A stretch of 64,000 bases of DNA from Drosophila persimilis (Eukaryota > Arthropoda > Insecta > Diptera > Drosophilidae): assembly GCF_003286085.1 (NCBI RefSeq), contig NW_020825706.1, positions 4,216,001-4,280,000 of the forward strand, given 5' to 3'. Below the pieces are notes generated by a model. That model was not told where the DNA came from, ran no database searches, and was given only the letters and a program-made list of their open reading frames with translations. The translations under genes were made by a program, and so were the position numbers. Shown here one piece after another: positions 22,126 through 32,724 of the stretch; within the stretch, counting starts at the first letter, position 1; every line of letters begins with the position of its first letter.

Positions 22126-25010
22126 CCGCTGGCAGAAAACTTATCTGCGATGGCGGAAAATTTATATCCGCTGGCGGACAACTTATTTCTGCGGACGAAA
22201 TACATCTCTCCGCTGGTGGAAAACTTATCTCTGCTGACGACATACGGCTCTCCGCTGGCGGAAAACTTATTTCTGGTGGCTGGAAATCTATATCCCCTGC
22301 CAGACAAATTATCTCTGCTGACGAAATACGTCTCTCCGCTGGCGAAAAGCTTATCTCCGGTGGCGGAAAATTTATATCCGCTGGCGGAAAACTTTTCTCC
22401 GCTTACAGACATCTTATCTCCGCTGGCAGATAATTTATATCCGCTGACGAACTACGTTTCTCCACTGGCAGAAAACTTATCTCCAGAGGGGGAAATTTAT
22501 ATCCCCTGCCAGACAACTTATCTCTTCTGACGAAATACGTCTCTCCGCTGGCGGAAAAAATATTTCCGGTGGCGGGAAATATATATCCGCCGGCGGACAA
22601 CTTATTTCCGCTGGCAGACAATTTATCGCCGCTGACGAACAACGATCCTCCGCTGGCAGAAAACTTAACTCCCGCGGCGGGAAATTTATATCCCCAGACG
22701 GAGAATTTATCTCCGCTGACGAACTACGATTCTCCGCTGGCAGAAAACTTAACTCTGGCGGCGGGAAATTTATATCCCCAGACGGACCATTTATCCCCGC
22801 AGACGAATTACTTTTCTCCGCTGCCGGAAAACTTATTTCCGGCGGCGGGATATTTATATCCCCTGCCGGACAACTTATCTCTGCTAACGAAATACGTCTC
22901 TCCGCTGGCGGAAAACTTATTTCCGGTGGCGTGAAATATATATCCGCCGGCGGACAACTTATCTCCGCTGGCAGACAATTTATCGCCCCTGACAAACAAC
23001 GATTCTCCGCTGGTAGAAAACTTAGCTCCGGCGGCGGGAAATTTATATCTCCAGACGGACAATTTATCCCCGCAGACGAATTACGTTTCTCCGCTGGCGG
23101 CCAACTTATCTCCGCTGGCAGACAATTTATCTCCGCCGACGAACTACGATTCTCCACTGGTAGAAAACTTAGCTCCGGCGGCGGGAAATTTATATCCCCA
23201 GACGGACAATTTATCCCCGCAGACGAATTACGTTTCTCCGCTGGCGGAAAACTTATTTCCGGTGGCGGGAAATTTATATCCCCTGCCGGACAACTTATCT
23301 CTGCTGACAAAATACGTCTCTACGCTGGCAGAAAACTTATTTCCGGTGGCGGGAAATCTATAGCCGCTGGCGGACAACTTATCTCCGCTGGCAGACAATT
23401 TATCTCCGCTGACGAACAACGATTCTCCGCTGGCAGAAAACTTAACTCCGGCGGCGGGAAGTTTATATCCCCAGACGGAAAATTTATCCCCGCAGACGAG
23501 TTACGTTTATCTGCTGGCGGAAAACTTATTTCCGGTGGCGGGAAATTTATATCCGCTGGCGGAAAACTTATCTCTGCTAATGAAATACGTCTCTCCGCTG
23601 GCGGAAAACCTATTTCCGGTGGCGGGAAATTTATATCCCCTGCCGGACAACTTATCTCTGCCTGCAAAGTACGTCTCTCCGCTGGCAGAAAACTTATTTC
23701 CGGTGTCGAGAAATCTATATCCCCTGCCAAACAAATTATCTCTGCTGACGAAATCTTATTTCTTATTTCCGGTGGCGGTAAATCTATATCCGCTGGCGGA
23801 CAATTTATCTCCGCTGGCAGAAAATTTATCTCCGCTGACGACCAACGATTCTCCGCTGGCAGAAAACTTAACTCCCGTGGCGGGAAATTTATATCCCCAG
23901 ACGGACAATTTATCCCCGCAGACGAATTACGACTCTCCGCTGGCAGACAATTTATCTCCGCTGACGAACTACGTCTCTCCGCTGGCAGAAAACTTATTTC
24001 CGGTGTCGGGAAATCTATATCCCCTGCCAAACAAATTATCTCTGCTGACGAAATCTTATTTCTTATTTCCGGTGGCGGTAAATCTATATCCGCTGGCGGA
24101 CAATTTATCTCCGCTGGCAGAAAATTTATCTCCGCTGACGACCAACGATTCTCCGCTGGCAGAAAACTTAACTCCCGCGGTGGGAAATTTATATCCCCAG
24201 ACGGACAATTTATCTCCGCAGACGAACTACGTTTCTCCGCAGGCGGAAAACTTATTTCCGGTGGCCGGAAATTTAAATCCGCTGGCGGAAAACTTACCTC
24301 TGCTGACGAAATACGTCTCTCCGCTGGCGGAAAACTTATTTCCGGTGCCGGGAAATCTATATCCGCTGGCGGCCAACTTATCTCCGCTGGCAGACAATTT
24401 ATCTCCGCCGACGAACTACGATTCTCCACTGGTAGAAAACTTAGCTCCGGCGGCGGGAAATTTATATCCCCAGACGGACAATTTATCCCCGCAGACGAAT
24501 TACGTTTCTCCGCTGGCGGAAAACTTATTTCCTGTGGCGGGAAATTTATATCCCCTGCCGGACAACTTATCTCTGCTGACAAAATACGTCTCTCCGCTGG
24601 CAGAAAACTTATTTCCGGGGGCGGGAAATCTATAGCCGCTGGCGGACAACTTATCTCCGCTGGCAGACAATTTATCTCCGCTGACGAACAACGATTCTCC
24701 GCTGGCAGAAAACTTATCTCCGCTGGCAGAACATTCACTTCCGGCGGCGAGGAATTTATATCCCCTGCCGGACATCTTATCTCTGCTGACAAAATACGTC
24801 TCTCCGTTGGCAGAAAACTTATCTCCGGCCGCGAAAAATTTATATCCCTTGCCGGACAACTTATATCTGCTGACGAAATACGTCTCTTCGCTGGCGGAAA
24901 ACTTATCTGCGGTGGCGCGAAATTTATATCCGCTTGCGGAAAACTTATCTCTGCTAATGAAATACGTCTCTCCGCTGGCGGAAAACCTATTTCCGGTGGC
25001 GGGAAATTTA
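22126..25010 (+). repeat. Satellite array, block 3
   Basis: Same 21-bp satellite. A distinctive variant, AAATCTTATTTCTTATTTCC, occurs near 23751 and 24051 (300-bp offset, not a multiple of 21) and again in block 4 near 36217, linking this block to block 4 across the LTR insertion. A + strand frame of 694 codons (22931-25015) and a - strand frame of 584 codons overlap here; both are stop-free by virtue of the repeat. No gene is seen. Confidence 0.95.
25007..25010 (+). repeat. TTTA target-site duplication of element 2 (left)
   Basis: TTTA precedes the 5' LTR (TGTAGG at 25011) and is repeated at 36178-36181 after the 3' LTR. Removing the element restores the normal satellite string GGGAAATTTATATCCCC. 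Confidence 0.85.
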
Positions 25011-25013
25011 TGT

Positions 25014-25026
25014 AGGAAAGGCAGTA
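25014..25026 (+). repeat. Target-site duplication of LOA copy B (left)
   Basis: AGGAAAGGCAGTA, part of the 5' LTR of element 2, is repeated at 30531-30543 on the other side of copy B. The intact 3' LTR contains this string once, at 35865-35877, which proves the nesting. Confidence 0.95.
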
Positions 25027-25052
25027 GGTTAGGTTAGGTTGAGGCGGCTGCC

Positions 25053-25093
25053 GGGCTCGCTCGGAGCCCGTCACACTTAGGCCGGTTTCGGCC
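25053..25093 (-). other. Twin hairpins in the LOA copy B 3' UTR
   Basis: Two adjacent inverted repeats: GGGCTC (25053-25058) with GAGCCC (25064-25069), and GGCCG (25080-25084) with CGGCC (25089-25093). They are followed by CCGTTGTGATACCGCA, which is shared in near-identical form with copies C and D. This is a likely RT recognition structure, by analogy only. Confidence 0.5.
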
Positions 25094-25144
25094 CGTTGTG
25101 ATACCGCATAGGATCATTTCCTTCCTGCGTTGTGAGACTTCCTG

Positions 25145-28100
25145 TCAGCAATTATCCCATCCAGATGCTCTCACAAAGTTCGCTATCCTTCTGGGACATA
25201 GTTTGGACATCTCTGAGATGTCGTGTAGAAAGGCTGAGCCCAGGTGTTGTAGCCTTCTTCTGCTGAGAGCCGGGCAGGAGCAGAACAGATGTTCCACTGT
25301 CTCCTCCTCTTCCTCGTCTCTACAGCTGCGACAAAAATCGTTATGTGGGGCCCCCAGCCTGTTAGCGTGAGTGCCTATTAGCCAGTGTCCCGTGAGGGAA
25401 CGAGTGACTACGCTGCACCTTTTCCTGCTTAACTTGAGGAGCTCGGAGGTGCGCTTCATGTCCATGGTCGGCCATGTTTGCCGAGTTGTGCGACATCGTG
25501 GCACTGTTTGCCACATATCGTTTTTTAGTCGCTTGTATTGCTCCCTTATGATGAGCTTACAGGTGGCCATTGGCATACAGATATCCTCCTTGTCTTGGAG
25601 AAGGGGGATTGTAGTGCCAGATCTGGCCAGCTCGTCCGCTATACAGTTGCCCTCGATGTCCCGGTGGCCCGGGACCCAAATTAGGCTAATAGCAAATTGC
25701 TGAGCCATCTCGTGTAGAGATTTGCGGCAGTCTGCCACGGTGGCCGAGTTCGAGGAAATCGCGCTTAGCGATTTGATCGCAGCTTGGCTGTCGCTATAAA
25801 TGTTTAGCTTGGTTGCCGTGACGGCAGCCGCTTGTAGGCAGTCTAGTGCCTCCCTGATTGCTATGACTTCCGCTTGAAAGACACTGCAATGATCTGGGAG
25901 TCTGAAGGAATGCCTTATGTTTAGCTGTTCAGAGTAGATTCCCCCTCCGACTCTGTCGTCCAGCTTTGATCCATCTGTGAAGATGCTTATGGCCCCTTCA
26001 GGGCCTGGGAGTCCCTCGAGCCATTCGTCTCTATGAGGGATGATTGTGTCGAAGGGAGTGTCTGTATACTCTCTTGGAACTTGGTAGTCTGTTTTTGAGG
26101 GGACAGTACTACTATTTAATATGGCTGAGTGACCTATGCACTGTGTCACCCATTGATCTGAGTCTCTTAGACGTATTGCTGCTGCTTCTGCCCGTTCCTT
26201 TCCTGCGAGTTCAAGGCTCTGTAGGCATAGGATGGCATTTAGCGCATCATTTGGGGTGGTGCGGAGAGCTCCGCTGATGCATAGGGCGGCAGTCCGCTGG
26301 ACTTTGCCCAGTTGCTTGGTGATCGCCCTTTTTGATAGGGCTGGCCACCACACCGTAACTTCGTAGAGTAGTATTGGTCTAACTATAGCTTGATATATCC
26401 ATTGGACTATGCTTGGGATCATACCCCATCTTAGCCCAATAGCTTTTTTGCATGTATAGAGTGCAGTCATTGCCTTTTTCACTCTGTCTTTGACATTCAG
26501 GTTCCAGTTAAGCTTCTTGTCAATTACCAACCCTAAGTAACTGGCACTGTCGCAAAAGGAGAGCCTGCATCCTTGTAGTATTGGAGGGTTGAGGGGCGGG
26601 ACCTTGTATTTATTTGTGAATAACACGAGTTCCGTTTTTGAGGGATTTACTCCCAGACCGCGCGATTTCGTCCAGTCCGACAGTTGCGCTAGCTTTGTGG
26701 ACATTAAGTCGCACAGTGTTTGGGGGTATTTCCCCGAGAAAATAATCGCAACGTCATCCGCATAGGCCACGACTTTGCAGCCCCCCCCCTCCAGGTCCCA
26801 TAGAATCTTGTTGACTGCTATGTTCCACAGAAGAGGAGACAGGACACCACCTTGCGGGGTGCCTCTGTTGACATACCTTGACTGGGCGGACGATCCCATC
26901 GATGATGTCACCGTCCTGCATGTGAGCAATTGATCAATGAGCATCACCAAGTGACGGTCCACCCCCAGGTCAGTCAGGGCTTCTGTAATGGCACCCGGTA
27001 CAACGTTGTTAAAAGCTCCCTCAATGTCGAGAAATGCTATGAGTGAGTACTCTTTGTGATGCAGAGATTTCTCTACCGCAGAGATCACTTCATGAAGAGC
27101 CGTTTCCGTGGATTTTCCTTTCCGGTAGGCATGCTGTGCGTCTGACAGCAACTGAGGGTGTATAGTTGTCCTCAGTTGCAGCCCGACGAGTCTCTCAAAG
27201 GTTTTGAGGAGGAAGGACGATAGGCTGATTGGTCTAAAGTCTTTTGCAGCTGAGTGCGAGGCTTTCCCAGCTTTGGGAATGAAGACTATCTTTGCCTTAA
27301 GCCATGTTCGCGGCATTGTACCCACAGCCAGTATCTTCCTGAAGATACCTTGTAGCCAGTTTATGGCCGTATCCCCGGCCTTCTGAAGTTGGGCCGGGAT
27401 TACCTGGTCTGGGCCTGGCGATTTGAACGGGTTGAAGCTGTTTATTGCCCAGCTTATGTTACGTTTAGTGAGGATGTGATCCATCGAGGTTACCGGTCCC
27501 TCTCCTGGAAGATGTGCCGTCTCGATGGTTGTGCACCCTGGAAAATGTGTGTCTAGTAGAATGTGCAGGGACTCCTCACTGGAGTTAGTCCACGTGCCGT
27601 CATTCCTTTTAAGATACCCCACCGAGGGGTTAGTTTTTGAGAGAATCTTGCGAAGCCTTGCGGCCTCTGATGTTTCCTCAATTTCCGAGCAAAATTTTTG
27701 CCAAGAGGCCCTTTTTGCTTTCCTTGTTTCCTTTTTATATAGTGACAGACTGATTTTATAGTCTGCCCAGTGGCTCTCCTCGTTCGCGCTTTTGGCCCTG
27801 TTGAAAAGGGTCCTGCAGCTTTTACGTAGGATGTCTATTTGCTTTGACCACCAGGGGGGTTTCTTTTTCCCCCTAGGTTTGCTAGAGGGGCATGCTGCCG
27901 CGAAGGCTTTGTTGCATGCCTCTGTGAACCTGTTCACTAGGCGATCTAGGTCGTCTTTTGTGTCAGGGCATGATGGTGCTTTGGAGGGGAGTAAGTCCTC
28001 CAGGGCTGAGCTATATTTTTCCCAGTTGGCTTTCCTGGGATTAATATAGTCCTTAGGTTTCGGACACTCGAGGGATAGTGTGGTCTCGATGTATCTGTGG

Positions 28101-28732
28101 TCAGAGAAGGAGTGGTCATCAAGGACTTGCCAACTCTTGACTATGTCTAACAGGTTGGAAGACACTAGGGTGATGTCAATAACCTCCTGTCGATTTTTAA
28201 TTATAAAAGTGGGGTCGTTGCCCCGATTACAAATAAATAGATTTGAGTTAAGGATGAAGCTGAAAAGTGACTCACCCCTTGCATTTGTGTTCGAGCTCCC
28301 CCATTGAGTGTGGTGAGCGTTGGCATCGCAACCTATTAATAGGTCTATGTCCGACCTCTCGCTGTCGCTGGCTAGTTTGCGAACAAGGTCGTTGGGGGGA
28401 TCGTTTCCCTCATGGGCCATGTAGGACGACATCAGCCTTAGATGTGTCCCTTCCAGCTCTAGGCTTACCGCCGTGTTGTCGCTATCGCTATAATTATGGA
28501 GCAGAAAGATATTAAGGTGCTTTCTGGCGAGAATGCAGGTGCGAGTTTTACCTTCATGTTGAGCTACAATTATCTTGTACTCCTTCGACCCTAATCCACA
28601 AACCTTGTCTCCCACTATCCAAGGTTCCTGGATCAGGGCTACGTCTGCTCCGCTCTCTTCGAGGCGGAGTATAAGAGCAGCGGATGCTGCTTTACAGTGG
28701 TGGAGATTGATCTGAAGGAGCCTCAGGGACAT
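25145..28732 (-). CDS. LOA ORF2: endonuclease, reverse transcriptase, RNase H
   Basis: Intact ORF2, 1195 aa from the chosen start. The frame extends 11 codons further upstream (to 28765), but the start at MSLRLLQINLHH matches the start of copy C and gives the same 41-nt overlap with ORF1. Domains: APE-like endonuclease at about 1-215 (IQEPW near 33, GCDANAHH near 133, SDHRYIE near 208); RT with FRPISLSSFLLK near 497, AFLDIEGAFNN near 566, GTPQGGVLSPLLWN and VAYADDVAI near 656; RNase H with FTDGSKLDD near 917 and WVPGHRDIEG near 1017; and a C-terminal CCHC-type finger near 1132 (CRSCRDEEEEETVEHLFCSC). All visible catalytic motifs are present, so the copy is potentially active. Confidence 0.93.
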   Translation of the reverse strand: MSLRLLQINLHHCKAASAALILRLEESGADVALIQEPWIVGDKVCGLGSKEYKIIVAQHEGKTRTCILARKHLNIFLLHNYSDSDNTAVSLELEGTHLRLMSSYMAHEGNDPPNDLVRKLASDSERSDIDLLIGCDANAHHTQWGSSNTNARGESLFSFILNSNLFICNRGNDPTFIIKNRQEVIDITLVSSNLLDIVKSWQVLDDHSFSDHRYIETTLSLECPKPKDYINPRKANWEKYSSALEDLLPSKAPSCPDTKDDLDRLVNRFTEACNKAFAAACPSSKPRGKKKPPWWSKQIDILRKSCRTLFNRAKSANEESHWADYKISLSLYKKETRKAKRASWQKFCSEIEETSEAARLRKILSKTNPSVGYLKRNDGTWTNSSEESLHILLDTHFPGCTTIETAHLPGEGPVTSMDHILTKRNISWAINSFNPFKSPGPDQVIPAQLQKAGDTAINWLQGIFRKILAVGTMPRTWLKAKIVFIPKAGKASHSAAKDFRPISLSSFLLKTFERLVGLQLRTTIHPQLLSDAQHAYRKGKSTETALHEVISAVEKSLHHKEYSLIAFLDIEGAFNNVVPGAITEALTDLGVDRHLVMLIDQLLTCRTVTSSMGSSAQSRYVNRGTPQGGVLSPLLWNIAVNKILWDLEGGGCKVVAYADDVAIIFSGKYPQTLCDLMSTKLAQLSDWTKSRGLGVNPSKTELVLFTNKYKVPPLNPPILQGCRLSFCDSASYLGLVIDKKLNWNLNVKDRVKKAMTALYTCKKAIGLRWGMIPSIVQWIYQAIVRPILLYEVTVWWPALSKRAITKQLGKVQRTAALCISGALRTTPNDALNAILCLQSLELAGKERAEAAAIRLRDSDQWVTQCIGHSAILNSSTVPSKTDYQVPREYTDTPFDTIIPHRDEWLEGLPGPEGAISIFTDGSKLDDRVGGGIYSEQLNIRHSFRLPDHCSVFQAEVIAIREALDCLQAAAVTATKLNIYSDSQAAIKSLSAISSNSATVADCRKSLHEMAQQFAISLIWVPGHRDIEGNCIADELARSGTTIPLLQDKEDICMPMATCKLIIREQYKRLKNDMWQTVPRCRTTRQTWPTMDMKRTSELLKLSRKRCSVVTRSLTGHWLIGTHANRLGAPHNDFCRSCRDEEEEETVEHLFCSCPALSRRRLQHLGSAFLHDISEMSKLCPRRIANFVRASGWDNC

Positions 28733-30044
28733 CCTTAGTGTTCTCCACCACTGTAATGTCGGCATCTGGATCGTCCTCGACTTCCTCGTGGCAACACATC
28801 GCCTCGAAGTCGCATCTCAGCGTGCCATCTGTGGAGTAGCCCTCTGGGTCTATCTCTGTGTGATCGTCGGGTGCTTCGATCTCCGAGGCAGCGTCCTGCT
28901 CGACTGGCTTGTCGACAGGACGTGCCTCGGCCGCCGCATCCGACTTGTAGACCTTTATGGTCACAGAGCTGAACCCAAAATTGAGCTCGCCTTTGGCAGC
29001 CTCAATCGGGGCCAGCGACTCTTTGTTGAGGACGACCACCGCCTGGCTTGTGGGGCCCTGTGTCGCCTCAACTTTGACCACCTTCCAATCCGCTGTTGGG
29101 AGGTGGGGGTTGCATCTTTGCAGCATTTTTAGGATGCGCTCCGGCTCCTTCATGGAGGCGGGCACCCAGACTCTCGCCCTTGGTCTACTGGGCACTTCGC
29201 TCCAGTCTACAGCGACGAGCTTCGCCCCTGGGTAGACTTCCCCGACTTGCGCTACCGCTGCTTTGTACAGCTGTACGGAGCGCTCATCTTCACAGGCTAC
29301 GATTTTTATGCAGCCCTGGTACCAGCCCATGTCTCTGCAGACGGGGGGGGGTCCAGGCTGCTTTTCCAGCAGCTCGAAGCAGCGGTCGGCCAGTGCCGCT
29401 TCCACCCACTTCCACTGGTTCCGAGGGATCCGGGAGTCCACGCTGCCTTTGTCCAGGACGCCAATCAGCGTCCTTTCTCTGGCAATCTGCGCGAACGATG
29501 CGTTAGGCAGCACTCTGGAGCGCTTCGGTGTCGGCCCCGGAGTCTCCTGCGAGCGCTGCCTTTTTTGCTGAGGGGCTTCCTTCTTCGGTGCTTCCTTGCC
29601 AAAGTTCGGCAGCACCTTCGAGGCCCACTCGACCTTCTTAATCCATTTGTCCGTCGGGCTGGACATCTGGCTTGCGTTCTGCCGACGGAGTATGTTGCCA
29701 GCACTCCTTCTGTCGGCATATGTAAAGGATTTGGCTTTGACACTAGTAGATGGTGACTCATCCCCCTCCACTTTACCAGCAGGCAGAGCAGCCGCAGGAT
29801 TGCATAGCCACTCTGCCAAGGTATCGGTTTTGGGAGCCAATTCACCACCCACCCCGACACCGGGATGGGACCCCTTTGGGCTCTCCCTAGCATCTTCCGC
29901 CGCGCAGGTTTTCCCTGCTGATTTGCGGGTCGGGCCAGGCCTTTGGGCCGCTGCCTTCCCCTGTTTGGGATTGCTCCCTGTTGGCATTTGGGGAGTGCCA
30001 GACTCATTTTGTTTGTTTTTCAATTCTTCCATTCTTATTCCCAC
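28692..30044 (-). CDS. LOA ORF1 protein (DUF4780-like, RNA-binding)
   Basis: A 450-aa protein with a basic, Pro/Gly/Lys-rich N-terminal half (KRQRSQ, PKRSR) and a conserved C-terminal half. The conserved half holds RTLIGVLDKG, VYPGAKLVAV, PSRPRARVWV and HLPTADWKVV, then an acidic tail. The conserved block is DUF4780-like and aligns with ORF1 of copy C. It is expected to coat element RNA. It ends 41 nt inside ORF2. The frame is intact and begins with ATG at 30044, near the Gly-Ile-Arg-Met start region; a second methionine follows four codons later. Confidence 0.85.
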   Translation of the reverse strand: MGIRMEELKNKQNESGTPQMPTGSNPKQGKAAAQRPGPTRKSAGKTCAAEDARESPKGSHPGVGVGGELAPKTDTLAEWLCNPAAALPAGKVEGDESPSTSVKAKSFTYADRRSAGNILRRQNASQMSSPTDKWIKKVEWASKVLPNFGKEAPKKEAPQQKRQRSQETPGPTPKRSRVLPNASFAQIARERTLIGVLDKGSVDSRIPRNQWKWVEAALADRCFELLEKQPGPPPVCRDMGWYQGCIKIVACEDERSVQLYKAAVAQVGEVYPGAKLVAVDWSEVPSRPRARVWVPASMKEPERILKMLQRCNPHLPTADWKVVKVEATQGPTSQAVVVLNKESLAPIEAAKGELNFGFSSVTIKVYKSDAAAEARPVDKPVEQDAASEIEAPDDHTEIDPEGYSTDGTLRCDFEAMCCHEEVEDDPDADITVVENTKDVPEAPSDQSPPL

Positions 30045-30543
30045 GAGCTGCAGAGAAGGGGTACGGTCCGTCCGGGCAGAGATCCACGTTGCCCGGATAA
30101 GGCATACTTAGAACAGGGGGCTGCCAAGTCCCTGAGCTCTCCGTTAACGACTGGGCTAGTTTTATATACCGGGCCCCCAGCCAGGCTGACTCTCGGCACG
30201 GGTCGAATAACACTCTTAGTCCGGCCCGGTGTGAGCTGAATGTGGGGGGTTGGGATGTGGGTAGGTAGTGTGTAGGGATAGGGGAGTGTGTGAGCTACTT
30301 ATAAGAGGCGGCACCACAAGCGCATCGTCAGTGTTGCTACTTCGCGAACACCCGCTGGCTGTCCGGGGCTGCTTATTTTCGGTACTCTCCCTAGGGATGT
30401 CCGGTTATTCGCAGCTGACCTACCTATATGACCTGTATATAGGTAGGTCGTTCGCTATCCGCAACCTGCGACCCGTCCGGTGGCCTCAGCTAGGCCCCCT
30501 TTGAGCCACCTCACGAGCTCATCAGACCAGAGGAAAGGCAGTA

Positions 30544-30841
30544 ACGGGAGTACCATTAACATAGAGGGAGGAAATAATCGAATAGAAACTAAGATCGAGT
30601 GATCGAAAAGGAGAAGAGTTTGAGCTACGAGAGAGAGAGGTTGTGTTCTCGGTGCGCGGATTAAACGAAAGCGAGAGAAGAGAAAATTATAAAACACTGT
30701 GTAAATTAAATATAAGACGAATGAACGAAATAAAGTTATGATTTCTTAATGAATCCGTCGACAACAATTATTGCGAGAAAGTAGCCTCAAACTCGATACA
30801 ACCGGGAGGATTATACGCGCATATGTATAAGTCCCCCCACA
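30544..30841 (+). repeat. 5' LTR of element 2, main part
   Basis: This continues the LTR that begins at 25011-25026 and is interrupted by copy B. The bases at 30531-30543 are the duplicated target. It matches the 3' LTR (35878-36177) base for base except for one GA unit in the GAGAGAGA run. AATAAA at 30729-30734 is a likely polyadenylation signal. It ends CCCCCCACA at 30841. Confidence 0.92.
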
Positions 30842-30845
30842 TTAA

Positions 30846-30858
30846 TGGGGGCTCGTCC
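30846..30858 (+). promoter_or_regulatory. tRNA-Pro-type primer-binding site of element 2
   Basis: TGGGGGCTCGTCC begins four bases after the LTR. This string matches the primer-binding sequence known for tRNA-Pro-primed retroviruses such as murine leukaemia virus. Element 3 has the same site at 56714. Confidence 0.85.
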
Positions 30859-31793
30859 AGTAAAAAAAAAAAAAAAAAAAAAAAAGCAATAGTGTACATC
30901 AATCATTAAATCGTGTGTACATTATCGCCACAAAACATAAAACACCCAGGAGAAGCAGAATTTTGAACGTCTAGAAATTTCTGCAAAGGAGAGAACGAGA
31001 CAGCACATTGAGCAGCACACACACAGAAATGGCTATGTCACGACAGGCCTAAATTGCACGAGAGCGAGTGAGACAGAGTATGACAGCAAAGGCAAGCAGA
31101 AGAGCAGTTACGGCATTATCCGTTGAGTTCGTGCATGTCTGAGCGACGGTAGAACCACAGAGGACAACGAAAATTCGAGAAGAAGCACTTAAATAGTGCA
31201 CAAGAGACGAGAAAATTATGTGAAACTGTGAGAGAGGCAGTGGAACAGATGGAAAAGAGGCACACAGAGAGTGCATAAAAGAGAGTTGAAAACTTCGATG
31301 TCAAACTGTTAGAGAGAGATACAGAGAAGCAAGGAGTAACAACAACAACAGAATCCAGAGAGCGGCATTCACATACACAGGCGACGACAATATTCATCAG
31401 ATGTGTGTATGGGTGCAGAACGCGACGAGAGGGTCCAGAAAGAGCAGAGAACATCAGAATCCAGAGATCGGGTTTCACACACAACGACGACGGCATCAAC
31501 CAGCAGATAGGAACAAGGCGTGACGAGACGATCGAGAGCAGAGGAAAAGAAGAAAATCAAAGTCCCGAGTGCGGCAGCCACATACACAGACGACGGCGTT
31601 ATCCATCAGACGTGTGTATGGGTGCAGAGCAAAGAAACGACGTAAGAAACAATTAGCGTAATAGCGACAGATGTCAAAGAGAGACAGCAGAGTAAGAGTA
31701 ACAGAGATAAAGTATAAGAAATTTAAAGAGTGAGATAAAACATATTATTCTTAAACATTATTTTAAGTTTATATCATATTAATTACAATACTA
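30859..31793 (+). other. 5' leader of element 2 (non-coding)
   Basis: About 930 bp, purine rich, starting with a run of about 25 A. It has no long plausible ORF on the element strand. An imperfect direct repeat with a period near 209 bp is visible: CACATACACAG.CGACG with TGTGTATGGGTGCAGA occurs near 31370 and again near 31580. It presumably contains the RNA packaging signal, but none can be recognised. Confidence 0.6.
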
Positions 31794-32724
31794 ATGTTGC
31801 ACAACGAGATCACACAACTCACCGTAGTCGAGCTAAAAGAAAAGTTAAAAGAGTTGAAGCTGAAAACTAAGGGGAACAAAGCAGAGTTACAAGACAGACT
31901 AATATCATATTTCGAGTCGGAGGTTAATGAAGAGTCAATGTATGAGGATACAACAGATTTTAGTTTGAATATCCAGAGTGGACAATTAGAAGCTCCAAGT
32001 AAAATGGCGTTTACATTGAAAGATATTCGTGATTCTTTAGTTGAGTTTGATGGCAGCCAGCATAAAGATATTAACGATTGGCTTACAGATTTTGAGCACA
32101 GCAGAGACAGTACAGTGGAACGCGCTGCAAAAGTTCGTATATGGTAGGCAATTGCTGAAAGGAGCTGCGAAGTTGTTTGTAAACAGTCAAGATGGTCTTA
32201 CTAATTGGGATACACTTAAAGAAGCTTTAGAGGAAGAGTTTACAGAGAAACTGTCGGCAAAGCAAGTACACAAGCAACTCGAGAATAGGAAGAAGAAGCC
32301 GAATGAAAGTTTGGTAGAATATTTTTATCAAATGAAGAGTCTGGCCAAAAAGAGTAATTTAGATGAAGATAGCGTCATAGAATACATAATAGAAGGTATA
32401 CCTGATACAAATCAGAACAAGAGCGTGTTATATCAGGCCAAGGATTTTAAAGATTTAAGAGACAAAATGAAGATATACGAGAAAACATCGTCGAATCTGG
32501 AGTCAAGATTAAAGATGAAGTTCGAGAAGAAGGAACAGAATATCAGGGCAGTTGAACCTAGATGTTTCAAGTGTGGAGGGAAAAATCATTTGGCTAAAGA
32601 TTGCGTGGAGAAGGATATAAAATGTTTCAAATGCGAACAGTTGGGACATAAAGCAAATCAGTGTCCAAAAGAAGGATATAAAGGAGATATCAAAGCCACA
32701 ACAGCTAGTCCAGAGAATGTATAA
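31794..32724 (+). pseudogene. gag of element 2 (SAP domain, two zinc knuckles; frameshifted)
   Basis: Gag forms the intracellular particle and binds element RNA. The first part (31794-32147) begins with a SAP-like helix-turn-helix motif at residues 9-41 (LTVVELKEKLKEL, GNKAELQDRL), unusual for a fly gag. The second part (frame of 32041-32724) has the capsid-like retrotransposon gag region (LLKGAAKLFV, EALEEEFTEKL, YFYQMKSLAKK) and two CCHC knuckles at its end, CFKCGGKNHLAKDC and CFKCEQLGHKANQC. A 1- or 2-nt indel near 32100 separates the parts, so a full Gag cannot be made from this copy. The stop overlaps the start of the pol frame by a few nucleotides. Confidence 0.85.

Larger units (their letters stand above)
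25027..30530 (-). mobile_element. LOA-clade non-LTR retrotransposon copy B, full length
   Basis: A 5504-bp element lying inside the 5' LTR of element 2 with a perfect 13-bp target-site duplication. In element sense it has a 5' UTR (30530-30045), ORF1, an overlapping ORF2 and a 3' UTR ending in the AACCT-type tail (GGTTAGGTTAGGTT on the + strand). Both ORFs are open. Because it interrupts a young LTR element, it must be younger still. Copy A is a deleted relative from the same family. Confidence 0.95.

Noticed and set aside
22931..25015. 694-codon ORF (+) reading A-G-G-K-L-I-S like repeats
   Set aside because: It lies in a different frame from the other long + ORFs. Two different frames being open points to repeat composition, not coding.
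32717..32724. Programmed frameshift between gag and pol of element 2
   Set aside because: The frames overlap by only 8 nt and I see no clear slippery heptamer; gag has another frameshift that is clearly damage.
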